Assembly (NCBI GenBank): GCA_903870275.1
Contig: CAIQCK010000014.1
Location: forward strand, 1 to 64,000
DNA: 64,000 nt
From: an uncultured bacterium
Lineage (GTDB): Bacteria > Verrucomicrobiota > Verrucomicrobiia > CAIQCK01
Direction: 5' to 3'
The position numbers and the translations under genes are program-made. This document shows, one piece after another, positions 43,919 through 51,783 of the stretch (positions are counted from its first letter, which is position 1; the number at the start of each line of letters is the position of its first letter). A model generated the notes under the pieces. The model was not told the origin of the DNA, searched no databases, and worked only from the letters and a program-made list of their open reading frames with translations.

Positions 43919-44020
43919 TCAAACCGATGCTTCCTTGATGCTGCCGCGGCACGGAGACAAGCTGATAGGAATTCTGAGTTTGGCGGTGGAACGTGTGGTG
44001 ACGCTTTGGGCTTCGTTCAT
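43919..44020 (-). CDS. Possible 33-codon leader frame upstream of TIR gene
   Basis: ATG 44020 with AAGGA eight bases upstream. It ends in TGA at 43921-43919, one base before the TIR start (TGA-A-ATG). The peptide is basic and serine-rich (MNEAQSVTTRSTAKLRIPIS...), with no recognisable family. The arrangement suggests translational coupling, which would explain the missing ribosome binding site of the TIR gene. It could also be chance. Confidence 0.35.
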   Translation of the reverse strand: MNEAQSVTTRSTAKLRIPISLSPCRGSIKEASV

Positions 44021-44136
44021 CGGTGCTGTCCTTAAAGTGGCAGCAGCGTAATCACAAACGACGGAATATTGAAGCTCGTTTTCACGCGAACATCCGGCGG
44101 TGGAATCATTAGCAACATGCGTGGCGGGCGGCAGCG

Positions 44137-44204
44137 TTGGTGTCCCGGCTTTAGCCGGCTTTGTCGCGCAACCGGAATGCAGCCGCCTGAAGGCGGGACA
44201 CCAA
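44137..44204. repeat. REP-like hairpin (GGTGTCCCG type)
   Basis: Arms 44137-44159 and 44182-44204 match with three differences (TTGGTGTCCCG outer parts are exact). The 22-base loop contains CGCGCAACCGG. I recall similar sequences dispersed in Verrucomicrobiota genomes. Confidence 0.75.
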
Positions 44205-44285
44205 CCCGGCCGTGTCGCGCCTGCTGGCCGCGCCCGCCAATCGCTGAAACCGGTTTCCCGGGTTGAAAAAAGTTAGCGAATTATC

Positions 44286-44314
44286 TTGACAATGTGAGTG
44301 ATATTCTCTAATAT
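44286..44314 (+). promoter_or_regulatory. Orphan consensus promoter
   Basis: TTGACA (44286-44291), a 17-base spacer and TAATAT (44309-44314) give a near-ideal sigma-70-type promoter pointing right. No convincing gene follows for almost 900 bases, so it may drive a non-coding RNA or a very small gene. Confidence 0.6.
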
Positions 44315-44463
44315 GTGCCCGACGATGAAAGGCACCAAGGCGGAAGATGGAAGCTCGGAGCAGACGGGCCGTCAGAAGACAGATTCCATCCGCGGCTGCA
44401 GCAGCATCGCTGCGGCGGGGACCTGTTGTCCGAAACCGGTGGCGCCGGCGCTACGGCAAATCT

Positions 44464-44662
44464 GCGAAACGAACCCAAATGATGGTCGCGATCAAAACCC
44501 AAAAACCTTGTTTTCCAATGGAAAATGAACATTTCGCGTTGGAGAGGTCCCGGTGAGAAAACACTTTTTTGCGAAACGAACCCAAATCGAAAAAATCAAG
44601 AGGCGTGATTGCAGTATGTTATGAACAACACCCGGCAGATGGAATAAAAAGCGAACCCAAAT
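44464..44662. repeat. Short dispersed direct repeat (three copies)
   Basis: GCGAAACGAACCCAAAT occurs at 44464-44480 and 44571-44587. A shorter form, GCGAACCCAAAT, occurs at 44651-44662. Function unknown. Confidence 0.6.
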
Positions 44663-45045
44663 GTATCGGTCGAAACAGGTAAAACATTGCACATGAGGCA
44701 GTTGCGTCCGTATCCAAAACACGAAACCGGTTCCCGGAAGACGGGGCCAACCGATCGAATCCGACCCGATCCGACTCGATCCGACCGCAGCCGCAAACGA
44801 AATCCGCCCAACCGGGTCATAATGCACCACTCAGGATGCGGCGACATGATCCGACAAGGCGAAGATTCGTTGGCTGTGGTTGTGCCGCAGGACTTTCTGC
44901 GGATCACTTGAATCGCGATTGAACGAGCATGGGCCGAGCCGCCGCGCTCCATGCCGCACACCATCGCGTTACGATCACGCCACCGACTTACGTCGGCGGC
45001 TACGAACGCTTTCGTGATACACGCTCCACGCAACAATGTCATCAC

Positions 45046-45123
45046 GGTGGGGCGAGACTCCGTCGAGCCTCTGCTCGCGGCTTTGCGGCGGAACGGGGAG
45101 GCTCGACGGAGTCTCGCCCCACC
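45046..45123. repeat. REP-like hairpin with perfect 25-bp arms
   Basis: The left arm (45046-45070, beginning GGTGGGGCGAGACTCC) is the exact reverse complement of the right arm (45099-45123). The loop of 28 bases is GC-rich. The form is that of a transposable extragenic palindrome; no transposase is nearby. Confidence 0.85.
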
Positions 45124-45150
45124 TTGCGCACTCCGCGTCACACGAACCAC

Positions 45151-45185
45151 GAGTTATGAGTTACCAATTACCAATCACCAATCAC
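45151..45185. repeat. Five tandem heptads, CAATCAC type
   Basis: GAGTTAT, GAGTTAC, CAATTAC, CAATCAC and CAATCAC follow each other and run into the stop codon of the epimerase gene (45182-45184). It is a second 7-bp tandem repeat besides 31734-31775. Confidence 0.7.
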
Positions 45186-46042
45186 TTCTTCCCCAGCCCC
45201 TTGAGCACGCCGCGCATCCACGCGACGCTGGCCTTGGTGTTCTCGTCGGAGCCGTGGCACTCGATGGAGACCGCGCCGCTCCACTTGGTCTTGTGGAGAT
45301 ACTCCATGCACTTCTTGATGTTCTCGGCGTTGACGCCGCCGCCAACGGGGACGACGGAGCTACCGATGCCGGTCTCCTCGCCGCGGACGGCGGCGGCCAG
45401 TTCGGGCGCGACGTCCTTGATGTGGAGATGCGTGACGTAGGGGCGCAGGGTCTTCAGATACTTCAGCGGGTCGTGGCCGGCGATGAAGCTGTTGCCGGTG
45501 TCGAAGTTGCAGCGCAGATACTCGGAGTCGAAATGCTTGAAGAGCTTGAGCATGAAGTCGGGGTCGTTGGTGTAGGGGCCGTGCGGCTCGATGTTGATGA
45601 CGATCTTGTAGTCCTCGGCCCACGACAGGCATTGCGCGTAGTTGTCGCAGGTGACGCGGAAGACCTCGGCGCGCGTCATGCCCGGCGTCTCGAACGCGCC
45701 GTCCACGGTGTCCACCATCGGGCAACCCACGTCCGCGGCGAAACGGATGCTCTGCTGGACGTATTGGACGCCGTAGGAGGAACCGTTCGGCCCCATCATC
45801 GGATAGGAGCCGTCCAACTGCGTGACGTCCATGCCTTTCTTGTCGAGGTAGTGCCGCAAGGCGAGCGGGTTGGATTGGAGCGAGATGCCGGGGTCGTAAC
45901 CGAGCGCCTGAATGAAGTTCTGGCCGTGGATGACGGCGAACTCGACGTGTTTGACGCCCACGGCGGCGATCTTGTCGCACGCGGCTTCGAAGCTCATGCT
46001 CAGCGGCCGCCAGTTGTCAGTGTGAAGTCCCAGTTGGATCAT
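45182..46042 (-). CDS. Xylose-isomerase-like TIM-barrel sugar isomerase/epimerase
   Basis: 286 residues. ATG 46042 has AAAGGAG upstream. The fold is the AP-endonuclease-2-like barrel. Metal ligands are recognisable: Glu in VINIEPHGPY, Asp in NFDTGNSF, His in THLHIKD and Glu in VSIECHG. Such enzymes epimerise or isomerise free or 3-keto sugars, and appear together with Gfo/Idh/MocA dehydrogenases. No signal peptide, so it is cytoplasmic. It is the last gene of the coupled run HNH-ThuA-sulfatase-Gfo/Idh/MocA-epimerase, 36 bases behind the oxidoreductase. Confidence 0.88.
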   Translation of the reverse strand: MIQLGLHTDNWRPLSMSFEAACDKIAAVGVKHVEFAVIHGQNFIQALGYDPGISLQSNPLALRHYLDKKGMDVTQLDGSYPMMGPNGSSYGVQYVQQSIRFAADVGCPMVDTVDGAFETPGMTRAEVFRVTCDNYAQCLSWAEDYKIVINIEPHGPYTNDPDFMLKLFKHFDSEYLRCNFDTGNSFIAGHDPLKYLKTLRPYVTHLHIKDVAPELAAAVRGEETGIGSSVVPVGGGVNAENIKKCMEYLHKTKWSGAVSIECHGSDENTKASVAWMRGVLKGLGKK

Positions 46043-46078
46043 GTTCGTTCTCCTTTGTTGGTTGATTCGATTGCGGTC

Positions 46079-47314
46079 TTAAACTTTCAGTCCGGTCAGG
46101 TCATACTCCAGAGCTTTGTTTTCCTTGATCAGCTCGTCCATCGTCAGGCAACAACGGCGCGCGCAGGCCTCGCGTCCGAGCGCGGCGGTGAGCGCATCGT
46201 CGCCGGCCTGCTGCGGCGTCGGGTTGTCGAAGCGGCCGTTAACGATGTTGTCGTAGAAGGTCGCGATGTTGCGGATGGCGCCCTGGTCGTAAAGGCTCAC
46301 GACCTCGCCACCGCCGTAATGCTTCGGGCCGCCGCGCAGGTAGGATTTGCCGCGGTAGCTGACGAGCGCGGTGGCGACGGTCCCGTAGGCGTCGAGTTTC
46401 AGCGCCCAATCGAGCTGGTTGCGCAGCGACTGGCAGCGGTGCGACCAGAGCAAGCCGTCGTCGAACTCGTAGGTGACCAGATAGACTTCGCGGAACTCGC
46501 CGCGCGGGTTGGGCCGAACGACGCGCGTGCGGCCGATGGCGCTCACCGGGCGTTTCCCGACGACCCAGAGCACGGCGTTGATGGAGTGAACGGTGTTCTC
46601 GGTGATCACGTCGCCCGAGAGCGCGGTGGTGGCCAGCCACCAACGCAGCCGGTCCTCGGCGGTCTTGATCGGCGGCTCGCCCCAAGGCGGCGAGAAGCCG
46701 AGGCTGTCAATGTGCCCCAGTTTGCCGAGGCCGCCCTCATGAATGCGTTTGACGACCTCGATGTTGATTGGGTCGGTCCACATCTGGTAGTCCACGAGGT
46801 AACAGAGCTTTTTCTCCGTCGCGAGCTTGCCGGAGCCCTGGACCTTGAGCGCGCCCGGCACGTCCACGGCCACCGGCTTCGCCGCATAGACGTGGCAGCC
46901 GGCTTCGATGGCCGCGCGGCCGTGGTCGGGATGAAAATGCGGAACGTTCACCACCGTCACGGCCTCGACGCCGCTTTCGAGGAGGCGCTTGTGGGCGCTC
47001 AGGCCCGAGAATCGCCGCGCCTTGTCCACCCCGAACTTGTCGCCGGCTTTCTCGGCGCGTTCGGGGAAATAATCCGCCACGGCCCGAATCTCATAGCCGC
47101 CGTGTTTCATAAACAGGTCGCCGAGCCACGAGCCGCGCCCGCCGCAGCCGATGAGGCCGAGCTTGATCTTGCGCGCGAACTCCTTCGGTTTCGCCTCGCT
47201 GGCGGGCGCGTCCGCGGCGGCGGCCGACAGCGTGTCGAGCACGGTCGCCGATGCGCCGACGGCAAGCGTGCCGCCAAGAAATTGGCGGCGGGAATAATCA
47301 CGTTGATCGTTCAT
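46079..47314 (-). CDS. Tat-exported Gfo/Idh/MocA-family oxidoreductase
   Basis: 411 residues. The start overlaps the sulfatase stop by ATGA, and AAGGAG lies upstream. Tat signal: SRRQFLGGTLAVGASATVL. The Rossmann motif is LGLIGCGGRGSWLGDLF. The usual EKP landmark appears as YAAKPVAVDVPG, so the glutamate is replaced while the catalytic-region lysine is kept. DVITENTVHSINAVLW belongs to the C-terminal domain. Sugar dehydrogenase activity with bound NAD(P) is the likely role. The Glu change is noteworthy but not unusual in this subgroup. Confidence 0.87.
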   Translation of the reverse strand: MNDQRDYSRRQFLGGTLAVGASATVLDTLSAAAADAPASEAKPKEFARKIKLGLIGCGGRGSWLGDLFMKHGGYEIRAVADYFPERAEKAGDKFGVDKARRFSGLSAHKRLLESGVEAVTVVNVPHFHPDHGRAAIEAGCHVYAAKPVAVDVPGALKVQGSGKLATEKKLCYLVDYQMWTDPINIEVVKRIHEGGLGKLGHIDSLGFSPPWGEPPIKTAEDRLRWWLATTALSGDVITENTVHSINAVLWVVGKRPVSAIGRTRVVRPNPRGEFREVYLVTYEFDDGLLWSHRCQSLRNQLDWALKLDAYGTVATALVSYRGKSYLRGGPKHYGGGEVVSLYDQGAIRNIATFYDNIVNGRFDNPTPQQAGDDALTAALGREACARRCCLTMDELIKENKALEYDLTGLKV

Positions 47315-48852
47315 GGTTGTTTCTCCTTATGATCTGTTTCGTAACGGTCGTGCAACCGGTCGCCGTGGTCGCGGCACCATTGCTGGAGCAGTCGGCAGCC
47401 CTCTTCCAACTGCGCGCGATGCGCCTCATCGGCCAGGCTCTTCATCTCGCCAGCATCGTGCTGCGTATCGAAAAGCATTTCGCGCGGCTCGACACCGGTG
47501 CCCGCGACGTATTTCCACGAAGCCCGGCGGACCACCCGCGTGTTCAGGTTCTCGACCACCAGAAAATCCCGCCATGTCGTCGCCGGCTCGCGGCCTTCGG
47601 CGAGCGCCCGCACGCTGCAACCTTTGAAATCCGGCGGAACCGGCACGCCGGCGAAATCGCACATCGTCGGGATCAGGTCGAGACCACTCGACACCAGATG
47701 CTCTTGGTTCACCAACCCGGCCTTCGTTTTCCCCTTCCAACTCACGATGAACGGCACGCGAATGTCCTCTTCATACGGCGTCCCCTTCTGCTCCAATTGG
47801 TGCGAGCCGTCCATCTCGCCGTGGTCGGACGTGAAGATCACCAGCGTCTGCTCCTCCAGGCCGGACTCGCGCAGCGCCTTGAGCACGACGCCGATGTTGC
47901 CGTCAGCGCGCTCCGTCAGCCGCGCGTAGGCCCAGCGGTGCAGCCGCCAGTCCCGCTCGGTCCAGTGCTTGCGCACCCACGTGTTGTAAGGCGGCGGCCC
48001 GTATTTCGGCAGCTTGCTGCGGCAGCCGATTTCGTTTTGCGGAACGCCGAAGTTGGCCGGCAGCGGCGGGCACATGTTTTCGAAGAATTCCTTCTCGGAC
48101 ACGCCTGCCGGCAGTTTCATGGCATCGTCGAGGCAGGCTTCAGCCGGCGGCTCGTGGGGCAACCGGGCCTTCGCGAGCGGGCCGACGGCGGGATCCTTTC
48201 GCGTGTCATTGATGGCCATGTAGCAGATGTCGTGCGGGTTCATGAACGACGCCACCAGCAGAAACGGCCGGTCGTGTTTTTCGCGCAGGAACTTGTCGCA
48301 CCGCACCGCCAGTTCATCGCGCGGGTCCGTGCCAAGGAACGAATCGAAACCATAGCGCGTGGCCCAGCCTTGCTTCGGCCCCGACTGCGGCAAATGCACC
48401 TTGCCGCCATAAACGGTCTGGTAGCCCGCCTGCCGGAAGACGAAACCCATGGCGTGATCGAAGACCTCCTGCGGCACCGCGTTGGTGATGTGACTGTTGT
48501 TCTCCATGCCGATGAAGGAGGGCAATCGGCCGGTGAACATGCTGAAGCGCGACGGCACGCAAACCGGATTGGCGCAATACGCCCGCTCGAACCGCGCGCC
48601 GTTGCGGGCCAGGCTGTCGAGGTTCGGCGTCTTGACGAACGGATTGCCCGTGCAACTCAGCATGTCCGCGCGCTGCTGATCGGTGATGATCACCAAAATA
48701 TTGGGCCGGCCCTGCGCTGCCGATGTGTCAGCACCAGCCGGGCGCGATGCAGACCATGCCAGAGTGATGGCCACAACGCCCAAAAACGCGGCAACACATT
48801 TATTTGATTTTATCATCGCAAACATTGATGCCGCCCGGATGATGAGAAACAT
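47311..48852 (-). CDS. Exported sulfatase (formylglycine type)
   Basis: 513 residues. The stop of the ThuA gene and ATG 48852 are separated by one base (TGA-G-ATG), so coupled translation from 48852 is assumed; 48816 is an alternative that begins nearer the signal peptide (AAFLGVVAITLAWSA). Type I sulfatase landmarks: metal Asp in ILVIITDQQRAD, the formylglycine motif C98-V-P-S-R in VCVPSRFSMFTGR, and FTSDHGEMDGSH. It removes sulfate esters from polysaccharides in the periplasm after maturation of the cysteine by FGE or anSME, neither of which is in this window. It suggests a sulfated glycan substrate. Confidence 0.92.
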   Translation of the reverse strand: MFLIIRAASMFAMIKSNKCVAAFLGVVAITLAWSASRPAGADTSAAQGRPNILVIITDQQRADMLSCTGNPFVKTPNLDSLARNGARFERAYCANPVCVPSRFSMFTGRLPSFIGMENNSHITNAVPQEVFDHAMGFVFRQAGYQTVYGGKVHLPQSGPKQGWATRYGFDSFLGTDPRDELAVRCDKFLREKHDRPFLLVASFMNPHDICYMAINDTRKDPAVGPLAKARLPHEPPAEACLDDAMKLPAGVSEKEFFENMCPPLPANFGVPQNEIGCRSKLPKYGPPPYNTWVRKHWTERDWRLHRWAYARLTERADGNIGVVLKALRESGLEEQTLVIFTSDHGEMDGSHQLEQKGTPYEEDIRVPFIVSWKGKTKAGLVNQEHLVSSGLDLIPTMCDFAGVPVPPDFKGCSVRALAEGREPATTWRDFLVVENLNTRVVRRASWKYVAGTGVEPREMLFDTQHDAGEMKSLADEAHRAQLEEGCRLLQQWCRDHGDRLHDRYETDHKEKQP

Positions 48853-48853
48853 C

Positions 48854-49651
48854 TCACGGCACCGGGGACTTGCCGGCGGCCCACGCGGTGCCGCGGCGGA
48901 AGAGTTCGAGCACGGCCGGGTTGAACGCCTTCACGTCGTGGCCGAGCGGCGAGTGAAAGATGCGGCCCTTGCCGACGTTCATCACGAACGCCATCGGATG
49001 ATCCTTCTTGTCTATCTTCGAAGTGGCCTTCGCGAGCACTTCGATGGACGGGTCACCCACCAGACACGTGTAAAGCTCGTCGTCGGTGTCGAAGTCCTGC
49101 AACCCTTTCATGATCGGATGATCGGGCTGGGCGATCTCGACCTTGAACGGCCCGCGCGGGTCGTGACCGCGCAGTTTCGGGTTCCAGACGCGGCCGGCGA
49201 GATTCACGAACCCCGGCCACTCCTGCCACGCGCCGCATGCAAAATGCACCAGCACCAGGCCGCCGCCGTTCTCGACAAACCGTTTGAGGTTCGCGCGCGC
49301 CGCCTCGTTCGGCCCCGGCGTCTTCCAGTTCATGTAGTGCAGGACCACGACTTGGTAACGATCCAGCGCCGTCGAGTCGAGAAAGTGCGCGTCCTCGATG
49401 ACGCGCACGTCGGCGCGCGGGTCTTCGCGCAAACCCTGCGCGAGCACCGGCGCCGTCAGCGGCCATTTGTGGCCGGGATAATCGCAGCCGGTGACCAGCA
49501 GCACCTGCATCGGTTTCGGCACCGCCGCCGGCGGGCCGGCATACGGATAGCCGTCGGAGGATTTGGAGTCCGCAGCGAAGAGTGGCGATGAGGTTGTGGC
49601 TATGCCGATGAGGATGGTCAGTGCGATGACCTTAGCGAGTTGTGTTTTCAT
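48854..49651 (-). CDS. Exported ThuA-domain protein
   Basis: 265 residues with a signal peptide (VIALTILIGIATTSSPLFA). ThuA-type glutamine-amidotransferase-like fold: MQVLLVTGCDYPGHKWPLTAPVLA, YQVVVLHYMNW, ENGGGLVLVHFACGAW, DDELYTCLVGD, MNVGKGRIFHSPLGHDVKAF. It is the second ThuA protein in the window, only distantly similar to that at 30748. Its start overlaps the HNH stop (ATGA) and its stop nearly abuts the sulfatase start, so this is a tightly coupled run. A role in metabolism of 3-keto sugars is inferred from family context. Confidence 0.87.
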   Translation of the reverse strand: MKTQLAKVIALTILIGIATTSSPLFAADSKSSDGYPYAGPPAAVPKPMQVLLVTGCDYPGHKWPLTAPVLAQGLREDPRADVRVIEDAHFLDSTALDRYQVVVLHYMNWKTPGPNEAARANLKRFVENGGGLVLVHFACGAWQEWPGFVNLAGRVWNPKLRGHDPRGPFKVEIAQPDHPIMKGLQDFDTDDELYTCLVGDPSIEVLAKATSKIDKKDHPMAFVMNVGKGRIFHSPLGHDVKAFNPAVLELFRRGTAWAAGKSPVP

Positions 49652-50367
49652 AATGATGTTTGGTTGCGTAATGCCTCGGCCATCAGAGATTTCAGTTCAC
49701 CAACAGAGCGAGGTGGATTAGATGAGTGGAGCATGGCATGGCAGTTGGGACAGACTGGGATCAAATCCTTCATCGGATTCAAGTTATAGACTTCTCGACT
49801 TGATAATAGTCTCAAATGATGAACGTGGATGAAATCTTTCCCGATTCGTCCATATCGTTGCTCAAAGTTCATCAAACAAACGGCGCATGTTGTCCCGTGA
49901 CGTTGAATGCATTCTCGTCTTGCCTCAGGGTCACGTTCGTAGGCGTTGACTTTGACTTCTCGAACGGCACCAGTGACATAGTCTTTTCCTTCGGGCAGCG
50001 TCTCGGGATGAATAGCTTCGGGCGGGAGTTGGACACGTTCGGGAAACAACGATTCCAACTCGGTGCGATGCTGTTCATGGCCTGCGATGGTTAGAAGCCT
50101 GCACCGCAGTTCAGTCGGATCCCCGGCTAGCCAAAGCTCCACCAATTTGTCAAATCCCGCCGCATCTAAACCAAAACGCCGAGCACATGCGTCCTGAATG
50201 GAATTAAGAGCCGATATGCGATTCCGAAATCGCCCAGCGGAAAGCTCGTTCTCAGCGACGCTATGCACCGCCCCAATGCGGAGAGACGTTGCGTCTCCGC
50301 CAGATGCAGCGCGTCTTGAATGGATCGCTTGAAGCACGGCCAACAAATCTTGAATGAGCGATCTCAT
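49648..50367 (-). CDS. HNH endonuclease (McrA-like), putative defence nuclease
   Basis: 239 residues. The C-terminal nuclease is complete: zinc knuckle C161-x2-C164, the HNH core H181-V-H183-H184-L, N197, and C206-x2-C209-H210 with H214. The run EGKDYVTGAVREVKVNAYERDPEARR before it matches the widespread HNH group often found as stand-alone or restriction-type nucleases. The N-terminal 110 residues are unassigned. The GC content is visibly lower than in adjacent genes. Its stop overlaps the ThuA start (ATGA). No methyltransferase is adjacent. The ribosome binding site is poor (GGGAG about 13 bases upstream). Confidence 0.85.
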   Translation of the reverse strand: MRSLIQDLLAVLQAIHSRRAASGGDATSLRIGAVHSVAENELSAGRFRNRISALNSIQDACARRFGLDAAGFDKLVELWLAGDPTELRCRLLTIAGHEQHRTELESLFPERVQLPPEAIHPETLPEGKDYVTGAVREVKVNAYERDPEARRECIQRHGTTCAVCLMNFEQRYGRIGKDFIHVHHLRLLSSREVYNLNPMKDLIPVCPNCHAMLHSSNPPRSVGELKSLMAEALRNQTSL

Positions 50368-50438
50368 ACGCTGTCTATGTTGCTCCCTTCAGGAGTGCGC
50401 GTCGCTTCTGTAATTCGTTTCTGCGTTTCAATTCTCAC

Positions 50439-51740
50439 TCAGATCAACTTCGTCACACCGGGCACATAGACGGGATACGTGCCGTCCGGTCCCTTCTCCA
50501 CCGGCGGCTTCATGTCCAGGCGGCAGTCCTCGCACTTCGGCGCGTAGGCAAAGTCGGACTTGTTGATCTGATCCCATGTCACCTCGGCGCCGGTGTAGCA
50601 ACTGATCTGGCCCATGATGCCGACCATCGTGCTGCGGGCCATGTAATCGCCATTGTTGATGGTCTTGCCGTCGCGGATGGCGCCGAACAACGCCCGATGC
50701 TCGGCATCATAAGGATCCGCCTTGCCTTCATACTTCCACTTGGTCTCGCCCTCGATCTGGCAGCGAGTCAGGTCGCAGCGGCCCTTGCTGCCGAGGATGA
50801 TGCTGGAGACTTCGTTGTAGCAACGGACCTCGGTGCGGCAGAACGCATAGGCCCGCACGCCGTTCTTATAGTAGTAGATGACCGAGTGGTGGTCGAAGGT
50901 GTTGCCGTATTCCTCGCTGAACGACGATGAGCGTCCGCCGAGGCCGTGGCATTTCAAGGGCGGCGTTTCATTGAGCGCCCACGTCGCGCGGTCCATGTTG
51001 TGGACGAGCGACTGCGGCACGTCGTCGCCGCTGAGCCAGACGAAGTGATACTGGTTGCCAAACTGGCTTTGCACCTCGGTCCAGCCGGGCTGGCGGTGAT
51101 AGACACCGTAGGGCGCGCGCAGGAAGTTTTCCTCGATGGAAACTATGTCGCCAATGGCGCCATCGTGGATGCGCTTCATCGTCTCGATGTAACCGTCGTG
51201 ATAGCGGCTCTGGAGGCCGGAGACGACGCAGAGGTTCTTCTGCTTGGCCAGCTCACACGCGGCGGTGAGCGTCTTGATGCCGTGCGGATCAATGCCGTGC
51301 GGCTTCTCGACGAAGACGTGTTTGCCAGCCTGCACGGCGGTCATCGCGTAGAACGGATGGAACTTCGCGGCGTTGGCAATAAGCACCACGTCAACCGCTT
51401 CGAGGACGCCCTTGTAGCCATCCAGCCCGTCGAAACAATGCGCGTCGTCCACCTGCACCTGCTCGGGTTTTTGTTTCTTAAGAACCTCCAGCTTCCCTTT
51501 GACGCGATCCATGAAGATGTCGTGGATGGCGACAAGCCGCACGTCGGGGCCGGAATTCATCGCGTTGGCCGCCGCGCCGGTGCAGCGTCCGCCCGCGCCG
51601 ATCATGCCGATTTTGATGATGCCGCTGCCCGCGGCGTGCGCGGACCGGCTGATGTCGAGAGCGCCGACGGCGACAGCCGAGACGGCGGCGGTGGAGGTCT
51701 TGAGAAATTGGCGGCGGGTCTGTTGGTTTTCGATGCTCAT
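50439..51740 (-). CDS. Tat-exported Gfo/Idh/MocA-family oxidoreductase (paralogue A)
   Basis: 433 residues. ATG 51740 is preceded by AAAGGA. Tat signal: TRRQFLKTSTAAVSAVAVG. Rossmann motif: IKIGMIGAGGRCTGAA. The EKP landmark is HVFVEKPHGIDPHG, with DIVSIEENFLRAPYGV and CHGLGGRSSSFSEEYGN in the catalytic domain. C-terminal cysteines (APKCEDCRLDM) may bind metal. By eye it is highly similar over its full length to the next gene upstream (51784-53097), so the two are tandem duplicates 43 bases apart. Presumed periplasmic sugar oxidoreductase. Confidence 0.9.
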   Translation of the reverse strand: MSIENQQTRRQFLKTSTAAVSAVAVGALDISRSAHAAGSGIIKIGMIGAGGRCTGAAANAMNSGPDVRLVAIHDIFMDRVKGKLEVLKKQKPEQVQVDDAHCFDGLDGYKGVLEAVDVVLIANAAKFHPFYAMTAVQAGKHVFVEKPHGIDPHGIKTLTAACELAKQKNLCVVSGLQSRYHDGYIETMKRIHDGAIGDIVSIEENFLRAPYGVYHRQPGWTEVQSQFGNQYHFVWLSGDDVPQSLVHNMDRATWALNETPPLKCHGLGGRSSSFSEEYGNTFDHHSVIYYYKNGVRAYAFCRTEVRCYNEVSSIILGSKGRCDLTRCQIEGETKWKYEGKADPYDAEHRALFGAIRDGKTINNGDYMARSTMVGIMGQISCYTGAEVTWDQINKSDFAYAPKCEDCRLDMKPPVEKGPDGTYPVYVPGVTKLI

Positions 51741-51783
51741 GGGATTTTCCTTTGAAGTGTGATGCGAGAAACGCGGTACGCGA

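Larger units (their letters stand above)
44021..45181. other. 1.2-kb gene-free stretch with repeats and an orphan promoter
   Basis: No protein gene is supported. It holds a hairpin (44137-44204), a promoter (44286-44314), three copies of a GCGAA..GAACCCAAAT word (44464-44662), a GATCCGAC-rich patch near 44750-44795, a perfect 25-bp-arm hairpin (45046-45123) and a heptad tandem repeat (45151-45185). The short reading frames within it are of repetitive composition and unlikely to be genes. Confidence 0.6.

Noticed and set aside
44492-45150. Minus-strand frames in the gene-free stretch near the TIR gene
   Set aside because: They translate dispersed repeats (IWVRF-type words) and have no start signals.
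47311-48852. Arylsulfatase with its own maturation enzyme nearby
   Set aside because: No FGE or anSME gene could be found in the window.
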